Shown here piece after piece: positions 23,133 to 33,907 of a stretch of 55,283 bases of DNA. The position numbers and the translations under genes were made by a program. The DNA is from Parasporobacterium sp. Its GTDB lineage: Bacteria > Bacillota > Clostridia > Lachnospirales > Lachnospiraceae. The stretch covers positions 1 to 55,283 of the forward strand of contig JAFUBX010000003.1 of assembly GCA_017459985.1 (NCBI GenBank), written 5' to 3'. The notes beneath the pieces were generated by a model, which saw only the letters and a list, made by a program, of their open reading frames with translations, made no database searches and was not told the DNA's origin. Every line of letters begins with the position of its first letter. Within the stretch, counting starts at the first letter, position 1.

Positions 23133-24527
23133 ATGGGAAAGAGGCTCTTTCATGAGGTCTACGCCTCTCAAGATAGAACTGATGCGCTCGCCCTCCCGGA
23201 GATGATGGTTGTGAGTGAAAAGGACGACAAGGACACTGTCGCTTCCACATATCACACCGTCCATAAGTCCTACTTCTCTAAAGAGAAACCTGTCTGCCCT
23301 TACTGCCGGAAGCAGCACACGACGGAAACAAAAATCCGTCCCCGGAAGTTTAAGGATATCCTCCCCTCCGAGAACGGCGAACGAAATGTAATTGATTTGG
23401 TCTTTCATCAGCGATATTTTCGCTGCGATGATTGCAATCGGATCTTTCGTGAAGAAATCGACTTTGCAGAAGAAAGCTGCCGATACACAAACCGGTTATC
23501 CGATCTTCTGGCTGAGGGAACGTTAACGCAAACCTATGAGAAGGTGTGCAAAGAATATGGCGTACCCGCATCAAAGACTTCTGTTGGTATTATTATGCGC
23601 CGACGTCTTCAGATGAAGTACGATCAGCTCGCTCCACTGGAGACTCCTAACTCATTGGTTATTTTTGTGGCATATTATTACAGCAGCGCTGCCTATCCTG
23701 TTGTGCTCGGACTGTACGGGGATAAGGTCAGACTGATTGATGTGTTGAGCGAATCCAGTGAAACGGCTTATGCGGTCTTCTTTGCTGGATTGGATAAAAA
23801 CAAGGTGAAGCAGGTGTTCGTCGATCCAGACGAGCAGCTTAACAGTGCAGTGCATACTGCCTTTCCTGACGCGCAAATCATGATGACTGAAGAGTGCGTC
23901 CAGCGGCATGTACGCGAGGCACTTAAGGATGTAGTGAAGAAAGAACGTTCACGCTGTTTTGTCTATCAGCGCTACCATACGCTCTGCAAACCGGAAAGCT
24001 ACCTATCTCGATATGAGCAGCGACAGGTTTCGAACACCTTAAAACGGCGGCATAGGCTTGCGGCAGCATATAATGCGTATCAGGAACTTTTACAAAGCAT
24101 GGAATCTGGCTGGAATGTCCGGCGCATTATCGGATGGGTAGATGATCTTCCCGACTATTTATCGGACTATGCTGATGAGAATGAGCAGCTGGAGGCTCTT
24201 TGGGAATTTGACATCGTGAAGACAATTCTTCAACTGTATGAGCCGCAGATCAATGCGTACCTCGCGTTGAAGGATAAACCACCTGCAGCAATGGCATCTG
24301 CAATCATGAGTATTTTGGATTCACTGGAGGAAATGCCATTCTGTATCTACGATGTGTTGCATGCGAGAATTCTTCTGAACGTAGAGCAGGATTGCATTCT
24401 CAAGGATGGAGTAATATATCGGGTCGGCGTACCGGTCGACCGGCTCACCAGAAAGATGCACGACATAACTGAACAGATCAAAAAGAAAAAGGAGATTGAA
24501 CGCGATGGATACGAACCAGAAAATTAG
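23133..24527 (+). CDS. ISL3-like transposase homologue, degenerate active site
   Basis: A 464-residue protein with the ISL3-family layout. The N-terminal zinc ribbon is CPYCRKQH...CDDCNRIF, an HTH follows (TQTYEKVCKEYGVPASKTSV), then an RNase H-like region. ISL3 enzymes have an Asp after the first strand and an Asp in a V-x-D-x-F-H motif. Here these read VIFVAYYYS and IMMTEECVQRHV, so catalysis is probably lost. There are no inverted repeats. It starts at 23133 with AAAAGGAGG and overlaps hsdM by 23 bp, so it is the first gene of the restriction operon and may be a domesticated regulator. Confidence 0.65.
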   Translation: MGKRLFHEVYASQDRTDALALPEMMVVSEKDDKDTVASTYHTVHKSYFSKEKPVCPYCRKQHTTETKIRPRKFKDILPSENGERNVIDLVFHQRYFRCDDCNRIFREEIDFAEESCRYTNRLSDLLAEGTLTQTYEKVCKEYGVPASKTSVGIIMRRRLQMKYDQLAPLETPNSLVIFVAYYYSSAAYPVVLGLYGDKVRLIDVLSESSETAYAVFFAGLDKNKVKQVFVDPDEQLNSAVHTAFPDAQIMMTEECVQRHVREALKDVVKKERSRCFVYQRYHTLCKPESYLSRYEQRQVSNTLKRRHRLAAAYNAYQELLQSMESGWNVRRIIGWVDDLPDYLSDYADENEQLEALWEFDIVKTILQLYEPQINAYLALKDKPPAAMASAIMSILDSLEEMPFCIYDVLHARILLNVEQDCILKDGVIYRVGVPVDRLTRKMHDITEQIKKKKEIERDGYEPEN

Positions 24528-26295
24528 TCGGGTTGGTATGAATCACGAGGAGAAAGCGAACCTTATCTGGAATGTGGCTAACAGTCTGTTTGGTGCTTAT
24601 AAACCTCATGAGTATGGTCTCGTTATTCTACCGATGGTTGTAATCAAAAGATTCCATGACTGTTTACTCCCTACACATGAGAAAGTGGTTGAAACATTCA
24701 AAAGCATTCAGGGGCTGGCTGTGAAAGACGCGTTTCTGCGGAAGGCGTCCGGCTATCGTTTCTACAACACCAGTGAGTACACCTTCGAGAAGTTGAAGGC
24801 CGATCCGGAGAACATTAAGGTGAACTTTGAGGCTTACCTGAATGGCTTCTCCGACAACGTGATGGACATCCTTGCGCGGATGGATTTCTTCACGCAGCTG
24901 GAGCGCATGTCCAATGCAGGTCTGCTCTATCAGGTTATAAGCGATTTCTGCACAGAGAAAGCCGACATGAATCCGGAAAAAATCTCTGCTGTAGACATGG
25001 GCTATATTTTTGAAAACCTTGTCCAGCGCTTCTCCGAGTCATATGACGAGGAAGCCGGAGCCCACTTCACCAGTCGCGATATCATCTATCTGATGTGCGA
25101 CCTGTTGACTGATCGTATGGGTATGGCGGAGGAAGGCCGGATCTACACGGCTTATGATATGGCAATGGGTACGAGCCAGATGCTTACTTGTATGGAAGAG
25201 CGGCTTTCCGCTCTGGACAAGGCTGCCAATCTGATCTGCTATGGTCAGGAGATCAATCCCTTCACCTTCGGCATTGCCAAGGCAGATATGCTGATCCGTG
25301 GTGGCGATCCGGATAACATGCAGTTCGGCGACACCCTCAGTGATGATAAATTTAAGGATATGACCTTCGACTTCGTCATCTCCAATCCACCCTTTGGCAT
25401 TGACTGGAAGCGCGAGGCGGCAAAGGTTGAGGCGGAGCACAAGCTCGGCAATGGTGGACGTTTTGCACCAGGATTGCCGCAAAAAAGCGATGGACAGATG
25501 CTGTTCCTTATGAATGGCATTGCCAAGTTGAAAGATACCGGACGCATGGCGATCATCCAGAACGGTTCTAGTTTGTTTACCGGAGATGCCGGTTCCGGGC
25601 CGAGTGAGATTCGCCGCTATATCATCGAAAATGACTGGCTGGATGCGATTGTACAGTTGCCGAATGACAGCTTTTATAACACCGGTATTGCAACCTATGT
25701 CTGGCTCGTGACGAAGGAAAAGCCAGTGGGCCACAGAGAGTATGTGCAGCTCATTGATGCGAGTAAATGCTTTGTACCTCGACGCAAACCTATCGGTAAT
25801 AAGCGTGTTGATATTACAAAGGATGCGCGGGATCTAATCGTGAAGGCGTATGGGGAATACTGCGATGGTGCATTCGAAGCGACAACAGAAGATGGACAGC
25901 ATAAGCTGGTAGTTAAATCGAAGGTGCTTCCTGCTCTTAGCCTCGGTTATAACAAAATCACTGTCGAGTCTCCACTCCTTGATCCGGATGGGAAAGCGAT
26001 TCTGAAGAAGGGAAAACCGCAGCCGGATACGTCAAAACGAGATACAGAAAATGTCCCACTGGATGAGGATATGGATGAGTACTTTAATCGTGAAGTTCTA
26101 CCGTTCAGTACGAATGCGTGGATTGACCACAGCAAAGATAAGGTGGGCTATGAAATTCCGTTTACTCGAACTTTTTATGAATATCAATCTTTGGAGCCTG
26201 CGATTGAAATAGCAGCCAGGATTGAAGAACATGAAAAGGTACTGATGGAGAAACTTCGAGCGTTATTCGGGAATGGCGGTGTAGAAAATGAATGA
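24505..26295 (+). CDS. hsdM: Type I restriction-modification methylase subunit HsdM
   Basis: A 596-residue N6-adenine methylase. An N-terminal helical HsdM domain is followed by the MTase fold: the SAM-binding loop reads YDMAMGTSQML and the catalytic motif is NPPFGIDW (about residue 295). The SAM loop differs from the usual DPxCGSGG but keeps the Gly and downstream ML, and I recall it as a subfamily form rather than damage. It pairs with HsdS to methylate the recognition site. Start at ATG 24505, with GGAG 10 nt upstream. It overlaps hsdS by 8 bp. Confidence 0.9.
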   Translation: MDTNQKISRVGMNHEEKANLIWNVANSLFGAYKPHEYGLVILPMVVIKRFHDCLLPTHEKVVETFKSIQGLAVKDAFLRKASGYRFYNTSEYTFEKLKADPENIKVNFEAYLNGFSDNVMDILARMDFFTQLERMSNAGLLYQVISDFCTEKADMNPEKISAVDMGYIFENLVQRFSESYDEEAGAHFTSRDIIYLMCDLLTDRMGMAEEGRIYTAYDMAMGTSQMLTCMEERLSALDKAANLICYGQEINPFTFGIAKADMLIRGGDPDNMQFGDTLSDDKFKDMTFDFVISNPPFGIDWKREAAKVEAEHKLGNGGRFAPGLPQKSDGQMLFLMNGIAKLKDTGRMAIIQNGSSLFTGDAGSGPSEIRRYIIENDWLDAIVQLPNDSFYNTGIATYVWLVTKEKPVGHREYVQLIDASKCFVPRRKPIGNKRVDITKDARDLIVKAYGEYCDGAFEATTEDGQHKLVVKSKVLPALSLGYNKITVESPLLDPDGKAILKKGKPQPDTSKRDTENVPLDEDMDEYFNREVLPFSTNAWIDHSKDKVGYEIPFTRTFYEYQSLEPAIEIAARIEEHEKVLMEKLRALFGNGGVENE

Positions 26296-27577
26296 TATTT
26301 TCTATGAAAAAACAAAGCACACTAATGAGAAGTGGCTAGGGGATATTCCTGAATCTTGGAGTGCCGTTCGCCTAAAAAACATATTTTCAATAAAGAAGAA
26401 CATTGCGGGTGAAGAAGGACACACTGTCCTTTCTGTCACCCAGAGAGGGATTCGTCCGAAAGTAATGACCGATAAAGGACAGTTTGCCCAAGATTATTCA
26501 AAGTATCAGCTTGTTGAACGGGGCGACTTTGTCATGAATCATATGGACTTGCTTACCGGTTGGGTTGACATTTCAGCCTATGACGGCGTAACAAGTCCTG
26601 ATTATCGAGTTTTTGTTAATTCGAATCCCGCTAAATTTGAATCACGATACTATCGCTATATATTTCAGTTGTGTTATTCTGCCAGAATTTTTTATGGACT
26701 TGGACAAGGAGTTGCAGGATTTGGACGCTGGCGGTTGCCTGCCGATATGTTTTTAAACTTCCGTTTACCTGTCCCCTCATTAAAAGAACAAGTTAAAATT
26801 GCGGATTTTCTTGATGATCAAGTTTCACAAATTGATTCCATTATTGAAGAGGCAAAATCGAGCATTGAAGAATATAAGCAGTGGAAAGCATCTGTTATTT
26901 TTGAAGCAGTAACAAAAGGCTTAAAACGTGGATTGGCATTAAGAGATAGTCATGAGATTAGACTTGGACTAATTCCGGCCCATTGGCGAGTTGCAAAAGT
27001 TAAACATGTTGCCAAATTGAATCCCAGCGTGGATGTTGCAGGACTAACTCCTGATACAGAAGTATCTTTTGCTCCAATGGAGTGTATAAGAACCGACAAG
27101 AGAGTAGAACGTACCGCTACATATTCGGATAACAACAGCTCGTACAGCTCTTTTAACAATGGCGACATCGCGCTGGCTAAGGTCACACCGTGTTTTCAAA
27201 ATAGCAATGTGTGTATCATGTCTGATCTGCAAAACGGCTATGCATTTGGCAGTTCAGAATTGTTCAATATCAGACCATTTGCAATTAACACAAGATACTT
27301 ATTATATTATTTAATCACAGAAGCATTTAAAGATGGAGGTGTTGCGAGCATGACAGGAGTAGCGGGGCTACAAAGAGTCTCCTCTGTATATGTTCGAAAC
27401 GCGGTTCTCCCGTTACCTCCGGAAGCTGAGCAAGCTCAAATTGTCGATTACTTAGATAATAAAATCAGAGACATTAATGAGCTGATTGACGAAAAAAGCG
27501 AGCTTGTTGAAGACCTCGAATCTTATAAGAGATCTCTCATTTACGAGACAGTCACGGGTAAGCGAAAGGTGGTGTAG
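26288..27577 (+). CDS. hsdS: Type I specificity subunit HsdS
   Basis: A 429-residue specificity subunit with two target recognition domains. TRD1 begins WLGDIPESW and ends in the conserved helix ([19 protein letters not shown], about 160-200). TRD2 begins [10 protein letters not shown] (about 223) and ends in [21 protein letters not shown]. The central and C-terminal helices set the spacing of the two half-sites. It is clearly more AT-rich than hsdM and hsdR, which fits frequent exchange of specificity genes. The target sequence cannot be read. Confidence 0.92.
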   Translation: MNDIFYEKTKHTNEKWLGDIPESWSAVRLKNIFSIKKNIAGEEGHTVLSVTQRGIRPKVMTDKGQFAQDYSKYQLVERGDFVMNHMDLLTGWVDISAYDGVTSPDYRVFVNSNPAKFESRYYRYIFQLCYSARIFYGLGQGVAGFGRWRLPADMFLNFRLPVPSLKEQVKIADFLDDQVSQIDSIIEEAKSSIEEYKQWKASVIFEAVTKGLKRGLALRDSHEIRLGLIPAHWRVAKVKHVAKLNPSVDVAGLTPDTEVSFAPMECIRTDKRVERTATYSDNNSSYSSFNNGDIALAKVTPCFQNSNVCIMSDLQNGYAFGSSELFNIRPFAINTRYLLYYLITEAFKDGGVASMTGVAGLQRVSSVYVRNAVLPLPPEAEQAQIVDYLDNKIRDINELIDEKSELVEDLESYKRSLIYETVTGKRKVV

Positions 27578-27579
27578 TC

Positions 27580-30500
27580 GTGGACGATAAAGGTTTTCAG
27601 GATAGAATGCACGCCTATAAGAAAGCGATGGATGAATCCGAAAAGCACTTCGAAAGTGAGATTGAAAAATATCTTATCTCTTCAGAGGGCGGATGGGAAA
27701 AAGCTGATGATTCCGGCTACTGCAACGACAAATATCGTGGCATGGCGCTTGATATCATCACATTGACCGACTTCGTGAGAAACAGCCAGCCGATGGCGTG
27801 GCGGCGTTTCGAGCGCATGTGCAATATTGATCCGGTGCGTCAGTTCTACAAAGCGTTCGACAGTGCCGTGCAGCAGGTAGGCCTGATCGAAGTGCTGCGC
27901 CACGGTTTCAAGCATCGCGGCGTTCAGTTTTCCGTCTGCTATTTTGCGCCGGAGTCTACGCTGAATACCCTCGCAGTCGAAAACTACAAGAAGAATATCT
28001 GTCAGTGCATCCGGCAGTGGCATTACTCGGAGACGAACAACAACACGGTCGATATGATGCTGGCACTGAACGGTATTCCGATTGTTGCTATCGAACTGAA
28101 GAACCAGCTTACCGGCCAGTCCATCGATGATGCAAAACGCCAGTGGATGTATAACCGTGATCCTAAGGAACCGTGCTTTGGTCAGAACAAGCGTATTCTG
28201 GCCTACTTTGCCGTGGATCTCTACGAAGCTGCGATGGCAACGGTCATCGACCGGGACAAGACACCATTCCTTCCATCCAATCAGGGCAGCAATGGAGCTG
28301 GGAATGATGGCGGCGCAGGCAATCCACCGACTGAAGATGGCGACTATGTAACCAGTTATCTCTGGAAGGAAGTCTGGCAGAAGGACAAGCTACTGGATAT
28401 TATCCAGAAGTTCATTAATGTCCAGAAGGAAGAAAAGAAAACTAAGAATCCGGATGGCTCCCAGCGCATCGAGACCAAAACGAAGGTCATCTTCCCTCGG
28501 TACCATCAGCTGGATGTTGTCCGTAAGCTCGTAGCGCACGTGCGCGAAGGCGGTGCCGGTCATAACTACCTTATCCAGCACAGCGCAGGTAGCGGCAAGT
28601 CCAACTCCATCGCATGGACGGCATACCGGATGGCAAGCCTGCATAACGCAGAGAATGAGCCTGTATTTGACAGTGTGATTATCGTCACTGACCGGCGCGT
28701 ATTGGATCAGCAGCTGCAGGCAACGGTCTCCAGTTTTGATCATACTCTTGGCACTGTAGTGACCATTGATGATAAGAAATCCTCTCATGATCTGAAAAAT
28801 GCGATCAACGACGGAAAGCGCATCATCGTTACCACACTACAGAAGTTCCCGGTGATCTACGATCAAGTGAAGGACACCTCGGGAAAGCACTTTGCAATCA
28901 TCGTGGATGAAGCGCATTCCAGCCAGACAGGGCAGAGCGCTATGAAGCTGAAAACAGCACTGGCGGATGTCGAGGATGCACTGAAGGAATATGCTGAGCT
29001 TGAAGGCAAAGCCGAGGAAGAGATCGACAACAAGGATATCCTTGTGCAGGAGATGCTCACGCAAGGCCGTCACAAAAACCTCTCCTTCTTCGCTTTCACT
29101 GCAACACCGAAGGGCAAAACACTGGAGATCTTCGGTGAACCTTACCCAGACGGCAGTTTCCATCCCTTCCATATCTACTCCATGAAGCAGGCCATTGAGG
29201 AAGGCTTTATTCTGGATGTTCTGGCCAACTACGTCACCTATAAGATGTGCTACCAGATTGCCAGCAATACACCAGAGAATCCCGAAGTCCCCACCTCCAA
29301 GGCTATCAAGACCATCAAGCGCTATGAAGAGCTGCATCCGCACAATCTGGAACAGAAAGCAGCGATTATCGTCGAGACCTTCCGGGATATCACAAAGAAG
29401 AAAATCGGTGGTCAGGGAAAGATGATGGTGGTCACGGCATCGCGTTTGGCAGCAGTCCGCTACTACCACACTATCAAGAAATACCTCCGCGACAACAACT
29501 ATGATGACGTGGAGATCATGATTGCATTCAGCGGTGCACTGAAAGATCCGGATGATCCGGAAGGCAAAGAGTACACCGAGAGCAATATGAATGTTGACAG
29601 CAATGGCAATCCGGTGAAGGAAAGCCAGACAAAGGCTGTATTCCACGACGAAGGCGATGTCCTGATTGTTGCGGAGAAGTACCAGACCGGCTTTGATGAG
29701 CCGCTGCTCCACACCATGATCGTGGATAAAGAGCTGCGAGATGTGAAAGCTGTACAGACACTTAGCCGATTGAACCGGACATATCCCGGGAAAGAGGATA
29801 CTTACGTTCTGGACTTTGTGAATCCGGTTGAGCGTATTAAGGAAGCCTTCCAGCAGTTTTACCGTGAGACCAGTCTGGATGAAGAAATCAACTTTGACCT
29901 CATCTATACAACGCAGCGCATCCTGCACGATTACGGTGTTTACACTCAGGAGGATATTGACAAGGTTACGAGCATCTATATTGATGAAGACGTCCGGGCA
30001 TCCAACTCTACGCAGGCGAAGATCTCAAATGCGCTTCTGCCGGTCGCTCAGAAATACAATGCTCTGGATCAGGAGCAGCGGTATCAGTTCCGGCGTGAGG
30101 TGCGTAATCTGGTGAAGTGGTACAACTATATCAGCCAGATCACCAGGATGTTCGACAAGGAACTGCACCACGAATACATCTTCTGCTCTTACCTTGCAAA
30201 ACTCCTGCCCGGTGATCCGACCATCGAATTCAATCTCGATAACCGTGTAAAGCTGGAGTATTACCAGTTGGCAAAGACCTTCGAAGGCGCGATTGAACTG
30301 GATGATCAGTCCGGATCATGGGCTCCAACGAATCCCAAGAGAGCCGGTGCCAAGAAGGAAAAGCTCAGTCCTCTGGAGGAGATCATCCAGCGCATCAACG
30401 AGGAGTTCATGGGTGAGTTCACGGATGCGGATCGCGTTATCGTGGAGGATCTGTATAACCGCATGAAGAAGGACGAGGATGTCCAGAAGGCAGCCCAGAC

Positions 30501-30681
30501 CGACGACAAGCAGGTGTACCATCGCAGTGTGTTCCCTGGTATCTTCGATGAGACTGCAATGGCGGCTTACATGGAGAATCAGGAGGCATACATCCAGCTC
30601 TTCCAAGATGCGAAGAAGTATCATGCGGTTCAGGCGGCACTGGCAGACATGCTCTACCGGGATCTGCATGAAAAGAAATAA
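27580..30681 (+). CDS. hsdR: Type I restriction endonuclease subunit HsdR
   Basis: A 1033-residue translocase/nuclease. The N-terminal nuclease region has [11 protein letters not shown] (about residue 165), the E-x-K end of a PD-(D/E)xK site. The SF2 motor has Walker A SAGSGKS (about 335), DEAHSSQ (motif II), [10 protein letters not shown] (motif III) and [10 protein letters not shown] (motif VI). A helical C-terminal region binds the MTase. GTG start at 27580, 2 bp after hsdS, with AAAGGTGG upstream. The operon ends in a strong bidirectional terminator. Confidence 0.93.
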   Translation: MDDKGFQDRMHAYKKAMDESEKHFESEIEKYLISSEGGWEKADDSGYCNDKYRGMALDIITLTDFVRNSQPMAWRRFERMCNIDPVRQFYKAFDSAVQQVGLIEVLRHGFKHRGVQFSVCYFAPESTLNTLAVENYKKNICQCIRQWHYSETNNNTVDMMLALNGIPIVAIELKNQLTGQSIDDAKRQWMYNRDPKEPCFGQNKRILAYFAVDLYEAAMATVIDRDKTPFLPSNQGSNGAGNDGGAGNPPTEDGDYVTSYLWKEVWQKDKLLDIIQKFINVQKEEKKTKNPDGSQRIETKTKVIFPRYHQLDVVRKLVAHVREGGAGHNYLIQHSAGSGKSNSIAWTAYRMASLHNAENEPVFDSVIIVTDRRVLDQQLQATVSSFDHTLGTVVTIDDKKSSHDLKNAINDGKRIIVTTLQKFPVIYDQVKDTSGKHFAIIVDEAHSSQTGQSAMKLKTALADVEDALKEYAELEGKAEEEIDNKDILVQEMLTQGRHKNLSFFAFTATPKGKTLEIFGEPYPDGSFHPFHIYSMKQAIEEGFILDVLANYVTYKMCYQIASNTPENPEVPTSKAIKTIKRYEELHPHNLEQKAAIIVETFRDITKKKIGGQGKMMVVTASRLAAVRYYHTIKKYLRDNNYDDVEIMIAFSGALKDPDDPEGKEYTESNMNVDSNGNPVKESQTKAVFHDEGDVLIVAEKYQTGFDEPLLHTMIVDKELRDVKAVQTLSRLNRTYPGKEDTYVLDFVNPVERIKEAFQQFYRETSLDEEINFDLIYTTQRILHDYGVYTQEDIDKVTSIYIDEDVRASNSTQAKISNALLPVAQKYNALDQEQRYQFRREVRNLVKWYNYISQITRMFDKELHHEYIFCSYLAKLLPGDPTIEFNLDNRVKLEYYQLAKTFEGAIELDDQSGSWAPTNPKRAGAKKEKLSPLEEIIQRINEEFMGEFTDADRVIVEDLYNRMKKDEDVQKAAQTDDKQVYHRSVFPGIFDETAMAAYMENQEAYIQLFQDAKKYHAVQAALADMLYRDLHEKK

Positions 30682-30686
30682 AGACT

Positions 30687-30732
30687 GTGCAAAACGGGCA
30701 ACTCCAAATAACCGGAGCTGCCCGTTTTGCAC
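30687..30732. terminator. Bidirectional terminator between hsdR and the polymerase
   Basis: GTGCAAAACGGGCA pairs perfectly with TGCCCGTTTTGCAC, and the inner CTCC/GGAG extends the stem. A-rich and T-rich segments within the stem serve both convergent transcripts. Confidence 0.85.
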
Positions 30733-32724
30733 CTAATCCTTTTGATAAAATCCGCACTCGTACCCATCAGCCCGCAGGATGGCTCCCGGCAGCCAAGGCG
30801 GGGTGCGTCCCATCTGCTTGCAGATTGCCTGCAAGGATACATTCTTGCTGGCTTCGATGATTAGCTCGTCATGGACGTGGCCGACGATGAAGCAGTGGGA
30901 GAGGGTGCGCATGGCGTAGCAGAGTATATCCCTACTGATGGCCTGCACGATGTTCTCCACAAATTTCGGACCGTATGATTCGATCCGGCTCCATTTCTTC
31001 TTGGCATCGATCCCGAAGTAGGTAACGGATTCTCCACCGAACTTGTTCTCCCCGATCCGGGGTTTCACGTAAGCGAGGTGCCTGCCCGATGGTAGTTCTA
31101 TGAACAGCATGCCGGAGCGATACTCAAATCTGATATTTCCTACCTGCGTCACAAGGCGTGTTTTGATCGCCTTCTTTACCGCATCGTCTACTTTCCACCA
31201 GTATTCCACGATCCGGGGATTAGCAGACCGCCACATATTTACCAGCGGCTGCAGCTCGTCCTCTGACATGCCGTAGTCAAGGGCACCCATTGCCTTTAAG
31301 GCACCGACTGATCCGCCATAGCCGAGAGCCAATTCCGCAACCTTGCCGCGCTGGCGTAGGTGCGCATTCTGTCCATGTTTCTCGACAGGGACTTTGAACA
31401 TCTGGCTGGCGGAGGCGCAGTAAATGTCACCACCTGTCTTAAAAACCTCAGAGCGCCAAGTCTCCCCTGCAAGGTGCGACAGTACGCGGGCTTCGATCGC
31501 AGAGAAGTCTGCTACGATGTATTTATACCCGGGACGCGGTAAAAACGATGTCCGAATCAGCTCCGACAGCACCAGAGGGACATTGTCATAGAGTAGAGAG
31601 AGCATTTCAAAGTCACCGGCTTTCACCAGATTCCGTGCCTCCTCCAGATCCGACATGTGATTCTGCGGGAGATTTTGTAACTGTATAAGCCTTCCTGCCC
31701 AGCGGCCAGATCGATTGGCTCCATAGAATTGGAACATCCCATGGCAGCGGCCATCAGAACAAACGGCATTCTGCATTGCTTGGTATTTCTTTACCGAGCT
31801 TTTTGCCAGTTGCTGCCGGAGCTGCAGCACTTCCGAAATATCCTCCGGAGCAGTTTTCAGGGCTTCTGCCACCTGCTTTTTCCCAAGTGACTCCATCTCC
31901 ATTCCGTTCTCTGAGAGCCATTCCTTCATCTGCATTACGCTGTTCGGATTGTCGAGACCTGTACGAGACTGGATCTGATCCGAAAGCTCGGTCTTTGCCA
32001 GCTCATCGATCCTGATAGCATTCTCCACCAGTACCGGATCGATCATGATCCCACGGTCATTGATCTCCTGATCAAGATGGTACTCATCCCAGACTGAGTC
32101 AGGAACCGGATAGTTCTGCAGACGCTTTTGGATCTGCATCTCAACCTCGACATCACGTCGGTTGTATGCTTTGAAGGTTTCCCATTTCTCCATGTCGTGC
32201 TCCGGCAGATTCCGCGTGCGACCTCCGTTGGTCTTGGTAGGTGCACAAGGGCTGCAGAAGTACCGGATCAGGTCTTTGCCTTCCGTCATTTTCTGCTCCT
32301 CAAGTCCCAGCACCTTTCCGACCATCGCAAGGGAGAGTGGCAGGCCGGTGTAGGCTGCCCATACCAGCGTGCATTTCCATGCAGCGGGGGCGAGATAATT
32401 CCCGACCGTATCTTCCGGGATGCTATAGCTTCTGAAATACTGCGGATAGTGTCGCTTCAGATAAATGGACAGACAGACTCTCTCAAAGCTGGCATTGTAG
32501 GCATATTTCGTGACGGAGTCATCCGAAATAGCTGCCAGTATGTCGTCCGGGATAACTTCCCCGCAGGCAAGGTCATAAACAGTAACACTGCCGCCATTAA
32601 CAGACACACCAAATAATAAGATTTCGAAGGCCGGAGATTCTGCATACTTGTAGGCTCCAGCTTTTGTTATATCCACGTCAGAGTAGGTCTCCAGATCGAT
32701 GGACAGTGTATTTATCTTTTCCAT
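30733..32724 (-). CDS. Phage-type family A DNA polymerase
   Basis: A 663-residue polymerase I-like enzyme of phage type, without a 5'-nuclease domain. The 3'-5' exonuclease motif is SIDLETYS (residue 8-15), with YNASFE as the second part. The polymerase motifs are ADFSAIEARVL (motif A, about 400), RGKVAELALGYGG (motif B) and VHDELIIE (motif C, about 620). It replicates the element. SD GGAGG lies 6 nt before the start. It is the last gene of the leftward replication operon that begins near 35.5 kb. Confidence 0.93.
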   Translation of the reverse strand: MEKINTLSIDLETYSDVDITKAGAYKYAESPAFEILLFGVSVNGGSVTVYDLACGEVIPDDILAAISDDSVTKYAYNASFERVCLSIYLKRHYPQYFRSYSIPEDTVGNYLAPAAWKCTLVWAAYTGLPLSLAMVGKVLGLEEQKMTEGKDLIRYFCSPCAPTKTNGGRTRNLPEHDMEKWETFKAYNRRDVEVEMQIQKRLQNYPVPDSVWDEYHLDQEINDRGIMIDPVLVENAIRIDELAKTELSDQIQSRTGLDNPNSVMQMKEWLSENGMEMESLGKKQVAEALKTAPEDISEVLQLRQQLAKSSVKKYQAMQNAVCSDGRCHGMFQFYGANRSGRWAGRLIQLQNLPQNHMSDLEEARNLVKAGDFEMLSLLYDNVPLVLSELIRTSFLPRPGYKYIVADFSAIEARVLSHLAGETWRSEVFKTGGDIYCASASQMFKVPVEKHGQNAHLRQRGKVAELALGYGGSVGALKAMGALDYGMSEDELQPLVNMWRSANPRIVEYWWKVDDAVKKAIKTRLVTQVGNIRFEYRSGMLFIELPSGRHLAYVKPRIGENKFGGESVTYFGIDAKKKWSRIESYGPKFVENIVQAISRDILCYAMRTLSHCFIVGHVHDELIIEASKNVSLQAICKQMGRTPPWLPGAILRADGYECGFYQKD

Positions 32725-32736
32725 GTTCTTCCTCCA

Positions 32737-32895
32737 TCAGAACGGCAGGTCATCATCCGTGCCTCTGTTATTTGGGCACCACTCTGGCGGGCTGATTCCC
32801 TCACCCCAGATGTCATAATGCTTGCCTTCTGCGTGCGGGCATCCGTTCCGGATCCCGTCTTCACAGGTATCACAGTAATATTCTTCACGTTCCAT
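32737..32895 (-). CDS. Small cysteine-containing protein
   Basis: A 52-residue protein (begins MEREEYYCDTCEDG) with C-x-x-C near the start, a further cysteine at NGCPH and another at EWCPN; this looks like a small zinc-binding protein. The acidic end is GTDDDLPF, a D/L/P/F tail like those of single-strand-binding proteins and proteins that dock on them. SD GGAGGAATCAGTT lies before the ATG. It ends 12 bp before the polymerase start. The function is unknown. Confidence 0.65.
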   Translation of the reverse strand: MEREEYYCDTCEDGIRNGCPHAEGKHYDIWGEGISPPEWCPNNRGTDDDLPF

Positions 32896-32949
32896 AACTG
32901 ATTCCTCCCAAAAAGGCAGGACGATTGTTCCTCCGTCCTGCCTCCATGC

Positions 32950-33078
32950 TCATTTCCTTCTGTTTCGTTTTTCGTACCAGTCAGCAATTCGGTTTGCGAT
33001 GATCCAGATCAGGATCGCAATCCATGTGATGCAGCAGATCAGCCCGATGGAACAGTAGAAATAATCCGCCATACTCAT
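32950..33078 (-). CDS. Small membrane protein
   Basis: A 42-residue protein with one strongly hydrophobic segment (about residues 8-28, SIGLICCITWIAILIWIIA) and a basic tail (WYEKRNRRK), predicted to be a single-pass membrane peptide with the C terminus inside. It overlaps the upstream small gene by 4 bp (ATGA). No family recognised. Confidence 0.55.
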   Translation of the reverse strand: MSMADYFYCSIGLICCITWIAILIWIIANRIADWYEKRNRRK

Positions 33079-33251
33079 ACCGACTCCTCTGTGTTTTCTT
33101 TCTTGCGGTTCCTGATGCGGTCACGAATCTTTTCCCCGATGAATATGACAAAGCGACCTGCAAGGTTGCCGAGGACGCAGCCGATCAGGGATGCACATCC
33201 AAAGACGATGATCAGGTCAGCAAGATAGCTGATAGTGATAGTAGTTTCCAT
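33075..33251 (-). CDS. Small membrane protein
   Basis: A 58-residue protein with an N-terminal hydrophobic segment (about residues 7-33, including IIVFGCASLIGCVLG) and a highly charged C terminus (RDRIRNRKKENTEE). SD GAGGT lies before the ATG. It overlaps the following small gene by 4 bp, so the two are translationally coupled. A pair of tiny membrane proteins inside a replication operon could tether replication to the membrane; this is speculation. Confidence 0.55.
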   Translation of the reverse strand: METTITISYLADLIIVFGCASLIGCVLGNLAGRFVIFIGEKIRDRIRNRKKENTEESV

Positions 33252-33279
33252 ATGATTTACCTCATTCTCTCTTTTGTGG

Positions 33280-33300
33280 GCTGTGGAGGGCAGCCACAGC
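33280..33300 (-). promoter_or_regulatory. Intercistronic hairpin
   Basis: GCTGTGG and CCACAGC form a perfect 7-bp stem between the DUF2815 gene and the small membrane genes. There is no T-run, so it is probably an mRNA stability or processing element. Confidence 0.4.
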
Positions 33301-33328
33301 GGGCTACCCTCCGGGGGTGAACTACCGA

Positions 33329-33892
33329 TTAGGACAGGAAGTCTTCATCGTCATCCGCGAAGTCATCCTCCGCACGGCTGTGGCCGCCGAGGGGCTCGCC
33401 GTCTGCCAGCTTCTGCAGGTTATTCAGGCCGCAGGCAATGCCGCGATTGCCATTCGAATTGAATGCATAGAAGTTGATACTGGCGCGACCGTAGATGCCG
33501 GAGTAGAGCTCCGAGGTATCAAGGATCGGCTGACGGTCACCATCAACGACACCTGGCTTGGTGGTGCTGTTGGCATTGATGAAGTAACTGTTCGCATATG
33601 CCTCATCGTCCGGACGCTCGATGTCGCCATCGCGCAGAGGCGTCTTCAGGGTCGAGAGCGGCGGTACTGACTTGCTGTTTCCTTTCAGCTTGCTCTGGCC
33701 CTCCTCGTAGGCTGCCTGAATGGCGGCCTTGATCTTAGCGACCGTCGCAGTGTCGGACTTCGGTACGATCAGCGAGACGCTGTACTTCGGGGTTCCGCCA
33801 CCGAGGGGAGCTTTCGGCTCATTCGCATTCAGATAGCTGAAGCGGGTCTTCGGTCCGGTGATAACTTTCGTGGGATTCATAATCTTTGCCAT
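33329..33892 (-). CDS. DUF2815 protein, probable phage single-strand DNA-binding protein
   Basis: A 187-residue DUF2815 protein. Typical features are KVITGPKTRFSYLNANEP at the N terminus, YSVSLIVPKSD, the PLRDGDIERPDDE segment, and an acidic C-terminal tail (EDDFADDDEDFLS) of the kind found on single-strand DNA-binding proteins. It would coat ssDNA during replication by the polymerase of the same operon. The adjacent DUF2800 gene is its usual neighbour in Bacillota phages. Confidence 0.85.
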   Translation of the reverse strand: MAKIMNPTKVITGPKTRFSYLNANEPKAPLGGGTPKYSVSLIVPKSDTATVAKIKAAIQAAYEEGQSKLKGNSKSVPPLSTLKTPLRDGDIERPDDEAYANSYFINANSTTKPGVVDGDRQPILDTSELYSGIYGRASINFYAFNSNGNRGIACGLNNLQKLADGEPLGGHSRAEDDFADDDEDFLS

Positions 33893-33907
33893 TTTGTTTT
33901 TCCTCCA

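Noticed and set aside
25150-25200. HsdM as a pseudogene because of its unusual SAM-binding loop
   Set aside because: The loop keeps the structural Gly and ML residues, NPPF is intact, and the operon reads through; it seems to be a subfamily form.
28837-29928. 363-codon minus-strand frame in hsdR
   Set aside because: Antisense to the helicase motifs of hsdR and Cys/Leu-rich in the manner of a shadow frame.
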